Positions 18,295 through 27,297 of a DNA stretch of 64,000 bases are shown in pieces. Below the pieces are notes generated by a model. The model made no database searches, was not told where the DNA came from, and saw only the letters and a program-made list of their open reading frames with translations. The number at the start of each line of letters is the position of its first letter. The first letter of the stretch is position 1. The DNA is from Nitrosomonas sp. (GTDB lineage Bacteria; Pseudomonadota; Gammaproteobacteria; Burkholderiales; Nitrosomonadaceae), in contig JADJES010000023.1 of NCBI GenBank assembly GCA_016708955.1, positions 62,001 through 126,000 of the forward strand, written 5' to 3'. Made by a program: the position numbers and the translations under genes.

Positions 18295-20007
18295 ATGGTG
18301 TCCAAGCTATGGCTGAGGATAGTTACGGTAATGTTGGGAGTGCTGCTGATAGGAGTGGCGCAAGCGAACATACCGACAGTTCCGAACGAATTATATGAAG
18401 CACTGAAACTGGACCGTGAGAAGACGAGTCCGAAGGAATTATACGAAGCGGTTGTGAAGCGTTACAAGGATCCAGCGCAAGGGGCAGGTCCAGGGACGAT
18501 GGCACAATACTGGGAACCGATACCGTATGGTATTTATCTGGACCCGGCGACATTTTACAAATCACCGAGCTCGAATAAAGACGTAGCGAGCCGTAAGGAA
18601 TGCGTAGAATGCCACACTGATGAATCACCGGTATGGGTACAAGCATGGAAGCGTAGCAGCCATGCGAACCTGGACAAGATTCGGAACCTTAAGCCAAGTG
18701 ATCCTACTTTTTACAAGAAAGGGAAACTTGAAGACGTAGAGAAGAACCTACGTTCGATGGGCAAACTGGCGGAAGGTGAGCAACTGAAAGAAGTAGGCTG
18801 TATTGACTGCCACGTAGAGATTGGTGCGAAGAAGAAAGCGGATCACGCGAAAGAACTGAGGATGCCGACGGCAGACGTATGCGGAACTTGTCACCTGCAA
18901 GAATTTGCAGAACGTGAATCGGAACGCGACACGATGATTTGGCCAGCAGGCCAATGGCCGGATGGACGTCCATCACACGCACTGGACTACAAAGCGAACG
19001 TAGAGACCACAGTATGGGCGGCAATGCCACAACGTGAAGTAGCCGAAGGCTGCTCGATGTGTCACACCAACCAGAACAAATGCGACTCATGTCATACCCG
19101 CCATGAATTCTCAGCGGCAGAGTCACGCAAACCGGAAGCCTGTGCAACCTGTCACAGTGGTGTAGACCACAACAACTGGGAAGCCTACTCCATGTCCAAG
19201 CACGGCAAGATTGTATCGATGCTGGGTAACCAATGGAACTGGGACGTGCAATTGAAAGATGCCTATGCCAAAGGTGGACAAAGTGCACCAACCTGTGCAG
19301 GCTGTCACATGGAATACGAAGGCGAGTTTGCCCACAACATGGTTAGAAAGATTCGCTGGGCGAACTATCCATTTGTTCCAGGCATTGCAGAGAACATCAA
19401 CAGTGAATGGTCATCAGCTCGTTTGGATTCATGGGTTGTAACCTGTACTCAGTGTCACTCAGAACGTTTTGCCCGCTCCTACCTGGAACTGATGGACAAA
19501 GGTACGTTGGCGGGGTTGGCTAAATACCAAGAAGCGAATGGCATTGTTCATCAACTGTACAAGGAAGGCTTGTTGACAGGTCAAAAGACCAATCGTCCTG
19601 CACCGCCTGCACCGGAGAAAGAAGGTTATGCATATTTTGCACAACTATTCTGGTCTAAAGGCAACAGCCCGGCAGCGATTGAGCTGAAAGTGTTAGAAAT
19701 GCATGAAAATGACTTAGCGAAGATGCACGTAGGATTAGCCCACGTTAATCCAGGTGGCTGGACCTACACTGAAGGCTGGGGTCCAATTAACCGAGCCTAT
19801 GTTGAAATTCAAGACGAAAACACCCGCATCCGTGAAATGGTTGCACTGCAGGAACGAGTTAAGAATCTTGAATCCAAGAAAACCAGCTTACTGGACTTAG
19901 ACGGCACAGCAGAGAAGATATCGCTGGGTGGTTTAGGTGGTGGCATGCTGCTGGCCGGGACACTGGCACTAGCAGGCTGGCGCAAACGTAAGCAAAGCGA
20001 AGCTTGA
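18295..20007 (+). CDS. hao: Hydroxylamine oxidoreductase (octaheme), intact copy
   Basis: 570 residues from ATG 18295, preceded by AAAGGAGAGAGAG; a start at 18250 would add 15 residues before the signal peptide. Signal peptide of 24 residues ends at VAQA. Eight CxxCH heme sites (CVECH, CIDCH, CGTCH, CSMCH, CDSCH, CATCH, CAGCH, CTQCH). The tyrosine of GGWTYTEGWGP is residue 491, i.e. 467 of the mature protein, the residue that cross-links to heme P460 in N. europaea HAO. A C-terminal membrane segment (GGLGGGMLLAGTLALAGW) with a basic tail ends it. The trimeric periplasmic enzyme oxidises hydroxylamine and passes electrons to c554. The only complete hao here. Confidence 0.98.
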   Translation: MVSKLWLRIVTVMLGVLLIGVAQANIPTVPNELYEALKLDREKTSPKELYEAVVKRYKDPAQGAGPGTMAQYWEPIPYGIYLDPATFYKSPSSNKDVASRKECVECHTDESPVWVQAWKRSSHANLDKIRNLKPSDPTFYKKGKLEDVEKNLRSMGKLAEGEQLKEVGCIDCHVEIGAKKKADHAKELRMPTADVCGTCHLQEFAERESERDTMIWPAGQWPDGRPSHALDYKANVETTVWAAMPQREVAEGCSMCHTNQNKCDSCHTRHEFSAAESRKPEACATCHSGVDHNNWEAYSMSKHGKIVSMLGNQWNWDVQLKDAYAKGGQSAPTCAGCHMEYEGEFAHNMVRKIRWANYPFVPGIAENINSEWSSARLDSWVVTCTQCHSERFARSYLELMDKGTLAGLAKYQEANGIVHQLYKEGLLTGQKTNRPAPPAPEKEGYAYFAQLFWSKGNSPAAIELKVLEMHENDLAKMHVGLAHVNPGGWTYTEGWGPINRAYVEIQDENTRIREMVALQERVKNLESKKTSLLDLDGTAEKISLGGLGGGMLLAGTLALAGWRKRKQSEA

Positions 20008-21034
20008 TAAGCACTAACGCAACCGATCGCACTACCCAGGTAGTGCGATCGGGAGACAAACTACTCCCGTCATTAGGCATACTCCTGGTGACGGGAGGTT
20101 TGGTTTTATTGGGCTGGTTTGCTTACCTTTGGTTTAAACTGCCGCCCGCGCCCTACCAATATCAACTGATAGCGGAAGGTGACAGTAAACAGTTTTCTCA
20201 AATGGACCTGGACGGTTGGCCGGAGCTGAAGCTTGGTCAATACAAAGTGCAAGCTGACGGTGTAGACAAGCCGATAGCTGAATTCATCGTCGCGAGACAA
20301 AATGAAGGGCCACCGGTACTGATCTATTGGAAGAACAGTACGAATGAGATACTTTACAATTTTGACAGAAAGCCATCGGAACTCAGTGCACTGGCAGCAG
20401 CAATCAGCAAGCACGCACCGAAAGACGCCCTGATACTCTCCTGGTGGGATACCTCCCGGCAAATCAAACTACTCACTGGACACGACACACTCTTTACCAA
20501 TCATCTGAACGAACCACTGATGATACCGGTAACCTGGTTAGAGCAAAGTAAAGCCATTCAAGCTTATGAAAACCAGTTTTGGGGAAGCAAAATCAATCCG
20601 CAGGAACGGGAACAATTTGAACGCTTCAGCCAAGCATTGGCAGCACCCGCAGAAGAAGGCGTCAAGCAACTGCGCGAACTGATTGGCTCGAATCGAGAAG
20701 CGTATGTAATCGTACACGTCACTGACCTATACAGATTAGGAATCATGTACCCGGACAAAATGGGAGTTGCGTATCAGAACTTCCCAATGACAGGCAACAT
20801 GCACGGCATGATCAATCAAATGAAAGTGCAACTCAAGGAAAATGGCTTTGACACCTACACATTGCAATCTCTATCGGATAATGAGATCAGGGCATTTTTT
20901 CTGAGTGATAAAGCCAGTAGTGAAACGCTATTAGCAAGAATGCTGCCCTTTGTAGACAAAAAGCGCCGGTAGAACTGGAAGTAGCGCAACTGATATATCA
21001 ACAAGGTGGTTACTGGGTTTACAAAATACCCTAA
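20004..21034 (+). CDS. haoB: HaoB, hydroxylamine-oxidation cluster membrane protein (frameshift near 3' end)
   Basis: Starts at TTG 20004, overlapping the hao stop by four bases. One membrane segment at about residues 23-45 (LGILLVTGGLVLLGWFAYLW), then a ~300-residue periplasmic domain. The copy at 44174 has 344 residues; this one stops at 20972 because the A-run at 20958-20962 has five A against six in copy 2. With one more A the frame continues to TAA at 21034 and gives the same C-terminus, so the break is likely a sequencing error. HaoB is the conserved orf2 of ammonia-oxidiser hao clusters; its role is not settled, with assembly or electron transfer of HAO proposed. Confidence 0.85.
20023..20097 (+). 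promoter_or_regulatory. Alternative hairpins at the hao-haoB junction
   Basis: Stem 1: CCGATCGCACTACC (20023-20036) pairs perfectly with GGTAGTGCGATCGG (20039-20052) across a 2-base gap. Stem 2: CGGGAG (20050-20055) with CTCCCG (20064-20069). Stem 3: CTCCCGTCA (20064-20072) with TGACGGGAG (20089-20097). Stem 2 competes with both others. They lie within the first codons of haoB, just after the hao stop. Likely effects are lower haoB translation or transcription relative to hao, or an mRNA stability barrier; no T-run follows, so it is not a simple terminator. Confidence 0.6.
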
Positions 21035-21194
21035 GTAGACAAATGCACAAAAGCTAAGCGAGACTGCAAGTAAAAAGAGACAACTGAAGAACCAAAAATA
21101 GACAAAGCGATCACATAGTCATTTACAGAAACTGATGATAGCGTACAATACGCGGCATAAAAACTTGAATTAAAAAAAGCATAAAGGAGGAAGG

Positions 21195-21916
21195 ATGAAA
21201 CACCTAATAGCCTACATAGTTGCTGTTTGGCAATGATCGCATTTTTAGTGGTGCGGCAATAGCAGACACCTTTGAAGGACGCAGCAAATGCAGCTCCTGC
21301 CACAAATCGCAAGCTAAATCATGGAAAGATACGGCGCATGCAAAAGCGATGGAATCGCTGAAGCCTGGTACACGTAAAGAAGCCAAAGTTAAAGCCAAAC
21401 TGGATCCGGAGAAAGACTACACGCAAGACAAAGACTGTGTAGGCTGTCACGTTGATGGGTTTGGCAAGAAAGGAGGCTATGTAACTGATGCGCCAAAGAA
21501 ACCACTCGCAGCAGTTGGCTGTGAATCATGCCATGGACCCGGCAAAGTATACCGTGGAGACCACCGCAAAGCTGGACAGATATTTGAAAGTAAAGGAACC
21601 ACGATGCAACGCAAAGTTGTTGCAGACAAAGGTCAAGACTTTCACTTTGAAGAAGGCTTGCAGCGCTTGCCACCTGAACTACGAAGGATCGCCATGGAAG
21701 GGAGCGAAGCCACCGTATACGCCATTCACACCGGCGGTAGACGAAAAATACACATTTAACTTTGACAAGATGGTAAAAGACGTTAAAGCGATGCATGAAC
21801 ACTACAAGCTGGACGGATCTTTCGCTGGGGAGCCGAAATTCAAGTACCATGATGAATTCCAGGCCAGTGCAAAGACACAGGAGAAAGACGCGAAAAAAGG
21901 TAAAGGAAAAGAGTAA
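21195..21916 (+). CDS. cycA: Cytochrome c554 (frameshifted copy)
   Basis: AAGGAGGAAGG precedes ATG 21195. The product matches tetraheme c554, which takes electrons from HAO: CSSCH, CVGCH, CESCH and CSACH sites and the signature SWKDTAHAKAMESL. Against the copy at 45368 there are three single-base breaks: a missing T in the run at 21226-21228, a missing T at 21242-21246 (both in the signal peptide), and an added A near 21653, just before the fourth heme site. The rest, up to TAA 21914-21916, is clean in the restored frame. The stop overlaps the cycB ATG (TAATG). The breaks are probably sequencing errors, but real decay cannot be excluded. Confidence 0.8.
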
Positions 21917-22457
21917 TGACAGGCATACAAAAAGGCGCGATAGGCACGCTACTGACAGGTGGGCTACTGGGGATAGTACTAGTAGCGGTAGTATTCGGAG
22001 GAGAAGCAGCGCTCTCAACCGAAGAATTCTGCACCAGCTGTCACTCGATGGGAATTATATTTGGAACTGATGAATGATTATTCGACGTTAGAGAAATTCA
22101 ACGAACGGCGATTGATCATGGCGCATGATGCGCGTATGAACCTGAAGAAATGGGATAGTATAACTTGCCGTGACTGTCACAAGAATCCCAATCCACCGGG
22201 AGCGGATGCACAAGAAGCGCACAAGAAGCTGAAGACGGAAGGTGCGACCTGTATAGATTGTCATCAGAATCTGGTGCATGAAGAAGTAGCAAAGACAGAC
22301 CTGAATGCGAGCTTGGCGGCTGGGCAAAATGGTACTGCAGAAAGAAGAGGATGGCGGTAGTGGAGAGGATGAAGATGAAGATGAGGATGCAGCAGAGGAT
22401 GGAAGTGGAGTAGAAGCTGAAGCACAGGGCGATGTGGATGACGAAGATGAAGATTAA
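21916..22457 (+). pseudogene. cycB: Cytochrome cm552 remnant with 140-bp internal deletion
   Basis: Starts at ATG 21916 with the membrane anchor and CTSCHSM, then the sequence jumps at 22050 from the equivalent of copy-2 base 46222 to 46363. The lost 140 bp encode the second heme site (CKDCH) and change the frame, so translation ends soon after. Downstream CRDCH and CIDCH sites remain in another frame. A further extra G lies at about 22321-22323. The tail differs from copy 2: about 40 mainly Asp/Glu residues, about twice as long. Cm552 (NapC/NirT family) reduces the quinone pool with c554 electrons; this copy cannot do so as read. Confidence 0.85.
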
Positions 22458-22529
22458 TTTTAAGTAATTTTAAGTCTAGTTGTTTTTCAAAGGATTCATA
22501 TCCTGAATAAATTGATCAAGCGATTATAT

Positions 22530-22563
22530 GAACCCGCACAATTGATTTTGTGCGGGTTCTTTT
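22530..22563 (+). terminator. Rho-independent terminator of hao cluster 1
   Basis: Perfect 12-bp stem GAACCCGCACAA (22530-22541) / TTGTGCGGGTTC (22548-22559) with a 6-base loop, followed by TTTTGTTT. It ends the hao-haoB-cycA-cycB transcript 72 bp after cycB. Confidence 0.93.
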
Positions 22564-22667
22564 GTTTATTGTAATTGCGAATATTGTACTTCACATGATT
22601 CTTTTTTAATAACTTCAATTATGGAAATAAAAACAAATAATGAAAGTAATAAAGGAGTAGTAAAAAA

Positions 22668-24148
22668 ATGTTATTTGAGCAACTCGGTTTATCGGCCGAT
22701 TTATTGCGCGCTATCTCTGATCAAGGATATACACAACCAACCCCAATCCAAGAGCAAGCTATTCCAGTAATCCTAGATGGCAAGGATGTAATGGGTGGTG
22801 CTCAGACAGGTACAGGTAAAACAGCAAGTTTTACCCTTCCGATGCTGCGACGGCTCGAGATTTATGCAAGTACTAGTATGTCGCCGGCTAAACATCCGAT
22901 TCGCGCTTTAATTTTAGTTCCGACTAGAGAACTTGCGGTGCAAGTGCATGAAAGTGTTAAAACTTATGGAAAGTATTTGGCACTTAGATCAACCGTAATT
23001 TATGGTGGTGTTAGTATCGATGCTCAGGTTAATGCCGTACGTTCTGGAATAGAAATATTAGTAGCAACCCCAGGTCGTTTATTGGATCATCTTCAACAAA
23101 AGACTTTGGGATTATCTAAAGTGGAAATACTCATCCTAGATGAAGCCGACCGAATGTTAGATATGGGATTTATGCCTGATATAAAACAGATTATTCAGCT
23201 TCTGCCCGAACAACGGCAGAATCTGATGTTTTCAGCTACTTTCTCAGAAGAGATTAAGAAGCTTGCTAGTAAAATATTAAGAAAACCAGTATTGATTGAA
23301 GTTGCAAAACAAAATTCGGTGAGTGAATTAATAACACATGTTGTTCATCCAGTTAATGTCGCAAGAAAGCAGGAATTATTAATTTTTTTGATTAAACAAA
23401 AAAAATTAAAACAAGTATTAGTTTTATGAGAACTAAACAAGGTGCGGATCAATTGGCGAAACGATTGAATCACTGCGGGATATCAAGTGCAGCAATACAC
23501 GGCGACAGAAATCAGCTGCAACGTACTCAAGCACTGGCTGATTTTAAACAAAACCTGGTCCCGGTGCTTGTTGCAACTGATGTTGCCGCACGAGGACTTG
23601 ATATTGAAGAATTAACGCATGTAGTCAATTTTGAATTACCCAATAATCCTGAAGATTATGTGCACCGGATTGGGCGAACAGGCCGTGCCGGAACTAAAGG
23701 ATTTGCTATTTCTTTAGTAAGTCAAGAAGAAAACAGCTTGTTGATTGATATAGAAAAGGTATTGGGAATAGAAGTTAAAATCGAGAAAATAGAAGGATTT
23801 GAGTTAAGAAATTTGCATTCAGAGATCTTAGATAGTGACGCATCAGTTGTCGAGCAGAAATTAAAAAGTAATATCCTGCCCAAGCATATTAAGAAAGTAT
23901 GTTCTATAAAAAATAATGAGAAAACTGATCATTTTAAAAAAAACGTGATCTCTAATTCTAGAAATACCAAGCACTCCAAAAAGAATGAAGATCCGTTATT
24001 TACTCAACCTTATGTATCTAAATATTCTGATACAAAAGATGTAATAATGGAATCAAATGGATTGTATAAAAAAGAAGTTCTCAAAAAATATTCAAATAAA
24101 TCACTTCCTGCTCTATTTGTTTCACCTGTAGTAATTAAGCAGAAGTAA
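22668..24148 (+). CDS. rhlE: DEAD-box RNA helicase, RhlE type (frameshifted)
   Basis: Two adjacent frames form one protein of ~493 residues. The first (22668-23429) holds the Q motif (TQPTPIQEQAIP), Walker A AQTGTGKT, PTREL, TPGR, DEAD and SAT. The second (from 23426) carries HGD, VATDVAARGLDIEEL and HRIGRTGRAG. The break is in VLVF-RTKQGAD at the four-T run 23422-23425; a fifth T restores the frame, so a sequencing error is likely. The C-terminus after ~390 residues is Lys-rich and low in complexity. RNA remodelling, for example ribosome assembly or cold adaptation, is the usual role. AGGAG precedes ATG 22668. Confidence 0.9.
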
Positions 24149-24728
24149 GGACACTCTGAATATGTTTGCCAGGATTAAGGTGCAGTAGGCTTCTAAAAAT
24201 GAAAAGATATACGATTCGCCAGAGATTTGAACGAGCCAAATAACTAGAACTATGAGAAACAATAAAATTTAGATAGATATTGATGTCTGGGATATTCAGG
24301 TAAGGGAATTTCTCAAGATTTCATATTGAATTCCATGATTCTCAATTGAAATAGATGAAGCTGAAACATTAAGAGCTATTTGAGGAATATTTTCAACGAA
24401 TCGAATAAGATGGTCGTGACACGTGAAGAAGAAAATTCTTTTTGCGTAAGCTATTCGGAAGATAAAGTTGTTAATGCTTGTTAAGCCTCAGGGTAGTAAT
24501 TGGGATAGCACAGAGAAAACGCTAGGGAATTGAATGTTGCGATGGACTTGGTCAGCGAGTGGAACAAGGATCGCGGCGGTTTCACGCTACCCAAGTATTT
24601 TGAATTGAAACATAAAGATAATCCAAGGCAATCGGGCTTAAATTACTCCAATAATGCGGAGCAAATAATCATTATCCCAACCGGCCTTGAGTCATTTTAT
24701 TTTTACACAGACTTTTGATATTTTGTCT
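24149..24728. other. Intergenic region without recognisable gene
   Basis: About 580 AT-rich bases at the border of the mobile-element cluster. Only short frames occur (for example 24530-24718), with no family resemblance. It may hold decayed coding remnants, but I see nothing that I can name. Confidence 0.4.
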
Positions 24729-25019
24729 TTATTTATCAGGTTTAAAGCAATGTCTGATAGTGGCAAGATTGGCTGCACTATGGCCTTTGCGTGTCCGGTT
24801 TCTATCTTCATCAAAAGCAATATCAAGCACCCAATGTAAATTGTTCTCGATAGCCCAATAAGCGCGAACAGCATGTTCCAGTTTAGCCGGATTATTGGCG
24901 CTCAGACTACTGATGAAATAACGCGTTTCCCCGATGATTTTATTGATCGATTCTCTTGTTGCTGTGTAAGCCTCCAATCCTTCCACATTAACATCCTGAC
25001 ACATCATCGTTATCCTCAA
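24729..25019 (-). pseudogene. ISAs1-family transposase, C-terminal fragment
   Basis: About 85 residues carry the typical ISAs1/H-repeat transposase C-terminus: ETRYFISSL, then HAVRAYWAIENNLHWVLDIA, and EDRNRTRKGHSAANLATIRH. Full transposases of this family are ~370 residues, so about three quarters are gone. The upstream end at ~25010 runs into the truncated IS21 gene, which marks a junction of two broken elements. Confidence 0.8.
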
Positions 25020-26233
25020 ACTTCTTACAATTTACTGTCCTGAAAGGAGGGTCCACTATAGTTTGGCCGGCAAAGCATTCCGGGCGATCGTGGTAGAGAT
25101 GAACCCGGATGTTCTCGCCAATGAGTCCGGATGGCACACTGTAGAGTCCCCGTTTGACCGCTATGGTGCTGCTGGTCCCTTTGATGGTCAGTTCACTGAA
25201 GTCCATGAAGCGGTAGCGTGGCAGCGGCTGGAGATGCGCCTGCTCTTCTGCCAATCGCCCTCTGCAGCGCGCTATTGAGCTTATCGACGATCCGCTCAAG
25301 AAAACAGCGGTAGGCCCCACACTGTCGAAATCCGCAGATCCCCGCAGTTTGATGGCCTGCTCAATCCGGTGTTTGAGCGAACCATGGGCATTTTCTATGG
25401 CGCCGTTTTCATGGCTGATGCCCAGGTTATTGACCGTTGGCTTCATGCCGTAGTGCTGACACAGCGCCTCATAAGCTTGCGTGAGTTCTTGCTTTTGGTT
25501 CGCATTGACGTAAGCGGCACTCAGGCTGTCGGTGCGATGTTCCTTGGGCGCGCCGCCTAGTTTATGCAAGGCGGTCTGCAAACCATCGGCCAACGCACTA
25601 TAACTTTCCCCGCCCCGGATGATATGAACAGCACGCCAATGACTATAAGCCAGACGAAACTGATACAGCAGATGATCAAATGGCTTACCTGCGATCGTAA
25701 TTGCCGTGCGCGGCCGGGTAAAATCGGACAACCCCTGGTGCCCGGCAGGCACCGACTGGCAAAACATAACCGCCTTACCGGGACCTTGCGTTGCGCGCCA
25801 GTGTTTAACGCGGCGCTGCAAGCTTCTGAGCAACTTCTCCGGGTATTGGCCGGGATATCGATCATCCAAGTACTCCCAAAGCGTAGTGCCGGTCAGTTCA
25901 GGTTCCCGGTACAGCAATGGAACCAATTCGGTCTCCCAAACCAGTGCAAAAGGATCCTGGCGCGTGCGCCATTGCCGTTGCGATTTCTCCACCCGCACAC
26001 CTTTCTCAATCCTGCGGCCACTGCGGATACTTACCCCCGCTTTCGCAGCCGCTGTCTCCTGACCATGCCCTATTTGACGATTCTTCAGGGCACTTCTAAA
26101 AATTCAGAGTTCTAAACAAAACGAGGCACGAGAAAAAAATGGTTACGCAGCATATGCATGATATGTAAGAATACATTTTTTTCGAGTAACAAAGTGTTGT
26201 GACGAAATTTGGATTTTTAGAAGTGCCCTTCAT
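24988..26233 (-). pseudogene. istA: IS21-family transposase IstA, cut by a MITE and truncated
   Basis: The main frame (25998 down to 24988) has IS21 features: DRYPGQYPEKLLRSLQRRVK, the integrase-type acidic residues including HRTDSLSAAY and HENGAIENAHG, and the C-terminal beta domain (VKRGLYSVPSGLIGENIRVH). The frame extends upstream to 26084 without a start. Removing the 141-bp element at 26088-26228 and one TTCA rejoins ATGAA to GAATCGTCAA, giving MKNRQIGHGQETAAAKAG, with a ribosome site AGGAAG before it. The 3' end is lost near 25050 and no istB follows. Two repeats resembling IstA-binding ends lie at 26325-26345 and 26349-26369. Confidence 0.85.
26088..26228. mobile_element. 141-bp MITE inserted in the istA start
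   Basis: Perfect 16-bp terminal inverted repeats GGGCACTTCTAAAAAT (26088-26103) and ATTTTTAGAAGTGCCC (26213-26228), flanked by direct repeats TTCA (26084-26087 and 26229-26232). No coding capacity; interior AT-rich with ATACAT-type palindromes. This is the structure of a miniature inverted-repeat element moved in trans. Confidence 0.88.
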
Positions 26234-26687
26234 ATAAATAGCTTCCTGTTGATGAGTGATATGTTTTCCAGGCAAGTTCTTGCTCCTTGTATAGGGAAGA
26301 ACTCATACTGATACTTTTACTCAACCGGTCAAGATAATTGCCGACTGACCGGACAGGTTAATTGTCGTCTAAAAAACGGGCTTCGAACCAGAAAATAACA
26401 CACGGTTGCGACGATTTGCAATCAGTTTACTCAAAGATGAGAAGCGCAATGAAACAGTCACTGAAATGATGAAAAAACTGATGCTGAATACCCGAGTAGT
26501 CTTTGATTATCTGAAAATGACTCGAAACTCCAACCCTAGTTCAATGGGATAGGAGATAGCGTAGATTTGCCATAGAACAAGGATTGAGAGATAGCGTATC
26601 AAGACGAATAAATGTGTATCATAGAAAGCGGAAAAAGTTAAAATAAAGGAAGCGTGCCAATAAACAGTTCAATAGCGAAAAGAATTT
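26234..26687. other. Spacer with IS21 end repeats
   Basis: Contains two related 21-base direct repeats starting CCGGTCAAGATAATTG (26325) and CCGGACAGGTTAATTG (26349), like the multiple terminal repeats bound by IstA. The rest, to the intron start, shows no gene. Confidence 0.45.
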
Positions 26688-27297
26688 GTGCGGGCTATTG
26701 AAGAAGACGAGCGCAGTGAATTAACGCACGTAGCTTCATGCTCTGCAAATGCAAGGCGTGACTGTTCGCAGTAACAGCAGTAAATCTAGCGGGTTAAAGT
26801 CCCGTCCGAGGAGTTGTCCGTACGCCTCGGTAGCATGAGGAAGCGGCGTCGTGGTAACACGGGGTCGTGAGTTTCCCCCCAGCAAAGAGCAGGCCGTAAC
26901 GCAAGTGAACCCACACGTAGCCTCGTAAACGAGCTGGAGGAGCCGACCCTGTGGTTAGAAGGGGAAGGCCGTTTGATGGGTGATGAAATAACGGAAGTGT
27001 CACCCATCGACTTCCGGGGTAGCAGGGTCGGCATGTTCTAGAAGATTTATTGCCCAGTGCTGGAGGCCCGATACGGCGGTGGGGAGGCCACCGGCTGCAG
27101 CGTATAAGGAAACGAAAGCGCGGCAGGCCGTAGGGGAATCAAAAAATTCATAGTACCGTTTGAGATCAAGGGACAACATAACCCTGATTGAGGGAGGAGC
27201 CCTGCTTTGTTCATGCAACCGAAGAGTGAAGGAAAAGGACCTGAGTTGAGGGCTCTGAAGAGTTTGACGTAAACCGTATGCCAATCTTGACATCTTA
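26688..27297 (+). mobile_element. Group II intron, 5' fragment
   Basis: Begins with GTGCGGGC, fitting the GUGYG 5' splice consensus, and continues with ~600 GC-rich bases that fold in many short stems and contain blocks typical of bacterial group II intron domain I (GCGGGTTAAAGTCCCG, TAACGCAAGTGAACCC, ACCCATCGACTTCCGGGGT). The element stops at 27297, where an IS5-type element begins; no reverse transcriptase gene or domain V/VI is seen after it. It is therefore a truncated, immobile intron. Identification rests on primary sequence pattern without a fold calculation. Confidence 0.55.

Larger units (their letters stand above)
18227..22457 (+). repeat. hao module, copy 1 of a ~4.2-kb direct repeat
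   Basis: From TACGGAAGAAGACAAG onward the sequence is nearly identical to 42595-46714, covering the leader, hao, haoB, cycA, the haoB-cycA spacer and cycB. Differences are scattered, mostly synonymous substitutions, plus two large deletions (199 bp in copy 2 hao, 140 bp in copy 1 cycB). Homology ends in the acidic tail of cycB. Flanks are unrelated. Confidence 0.92.

Noticed and set aside
18704..19291. Long minus-strand frames opposite hao (also 43073-43660)
   Set aside because: They mirror the codon bias of hao on the other strand, have no family resemblance and no ribosome sites.
24530..24718. 62-codon plus-strand frame
   Set aside because: No recognisable domain and no clear ribosome site; placed in the gap description instead.
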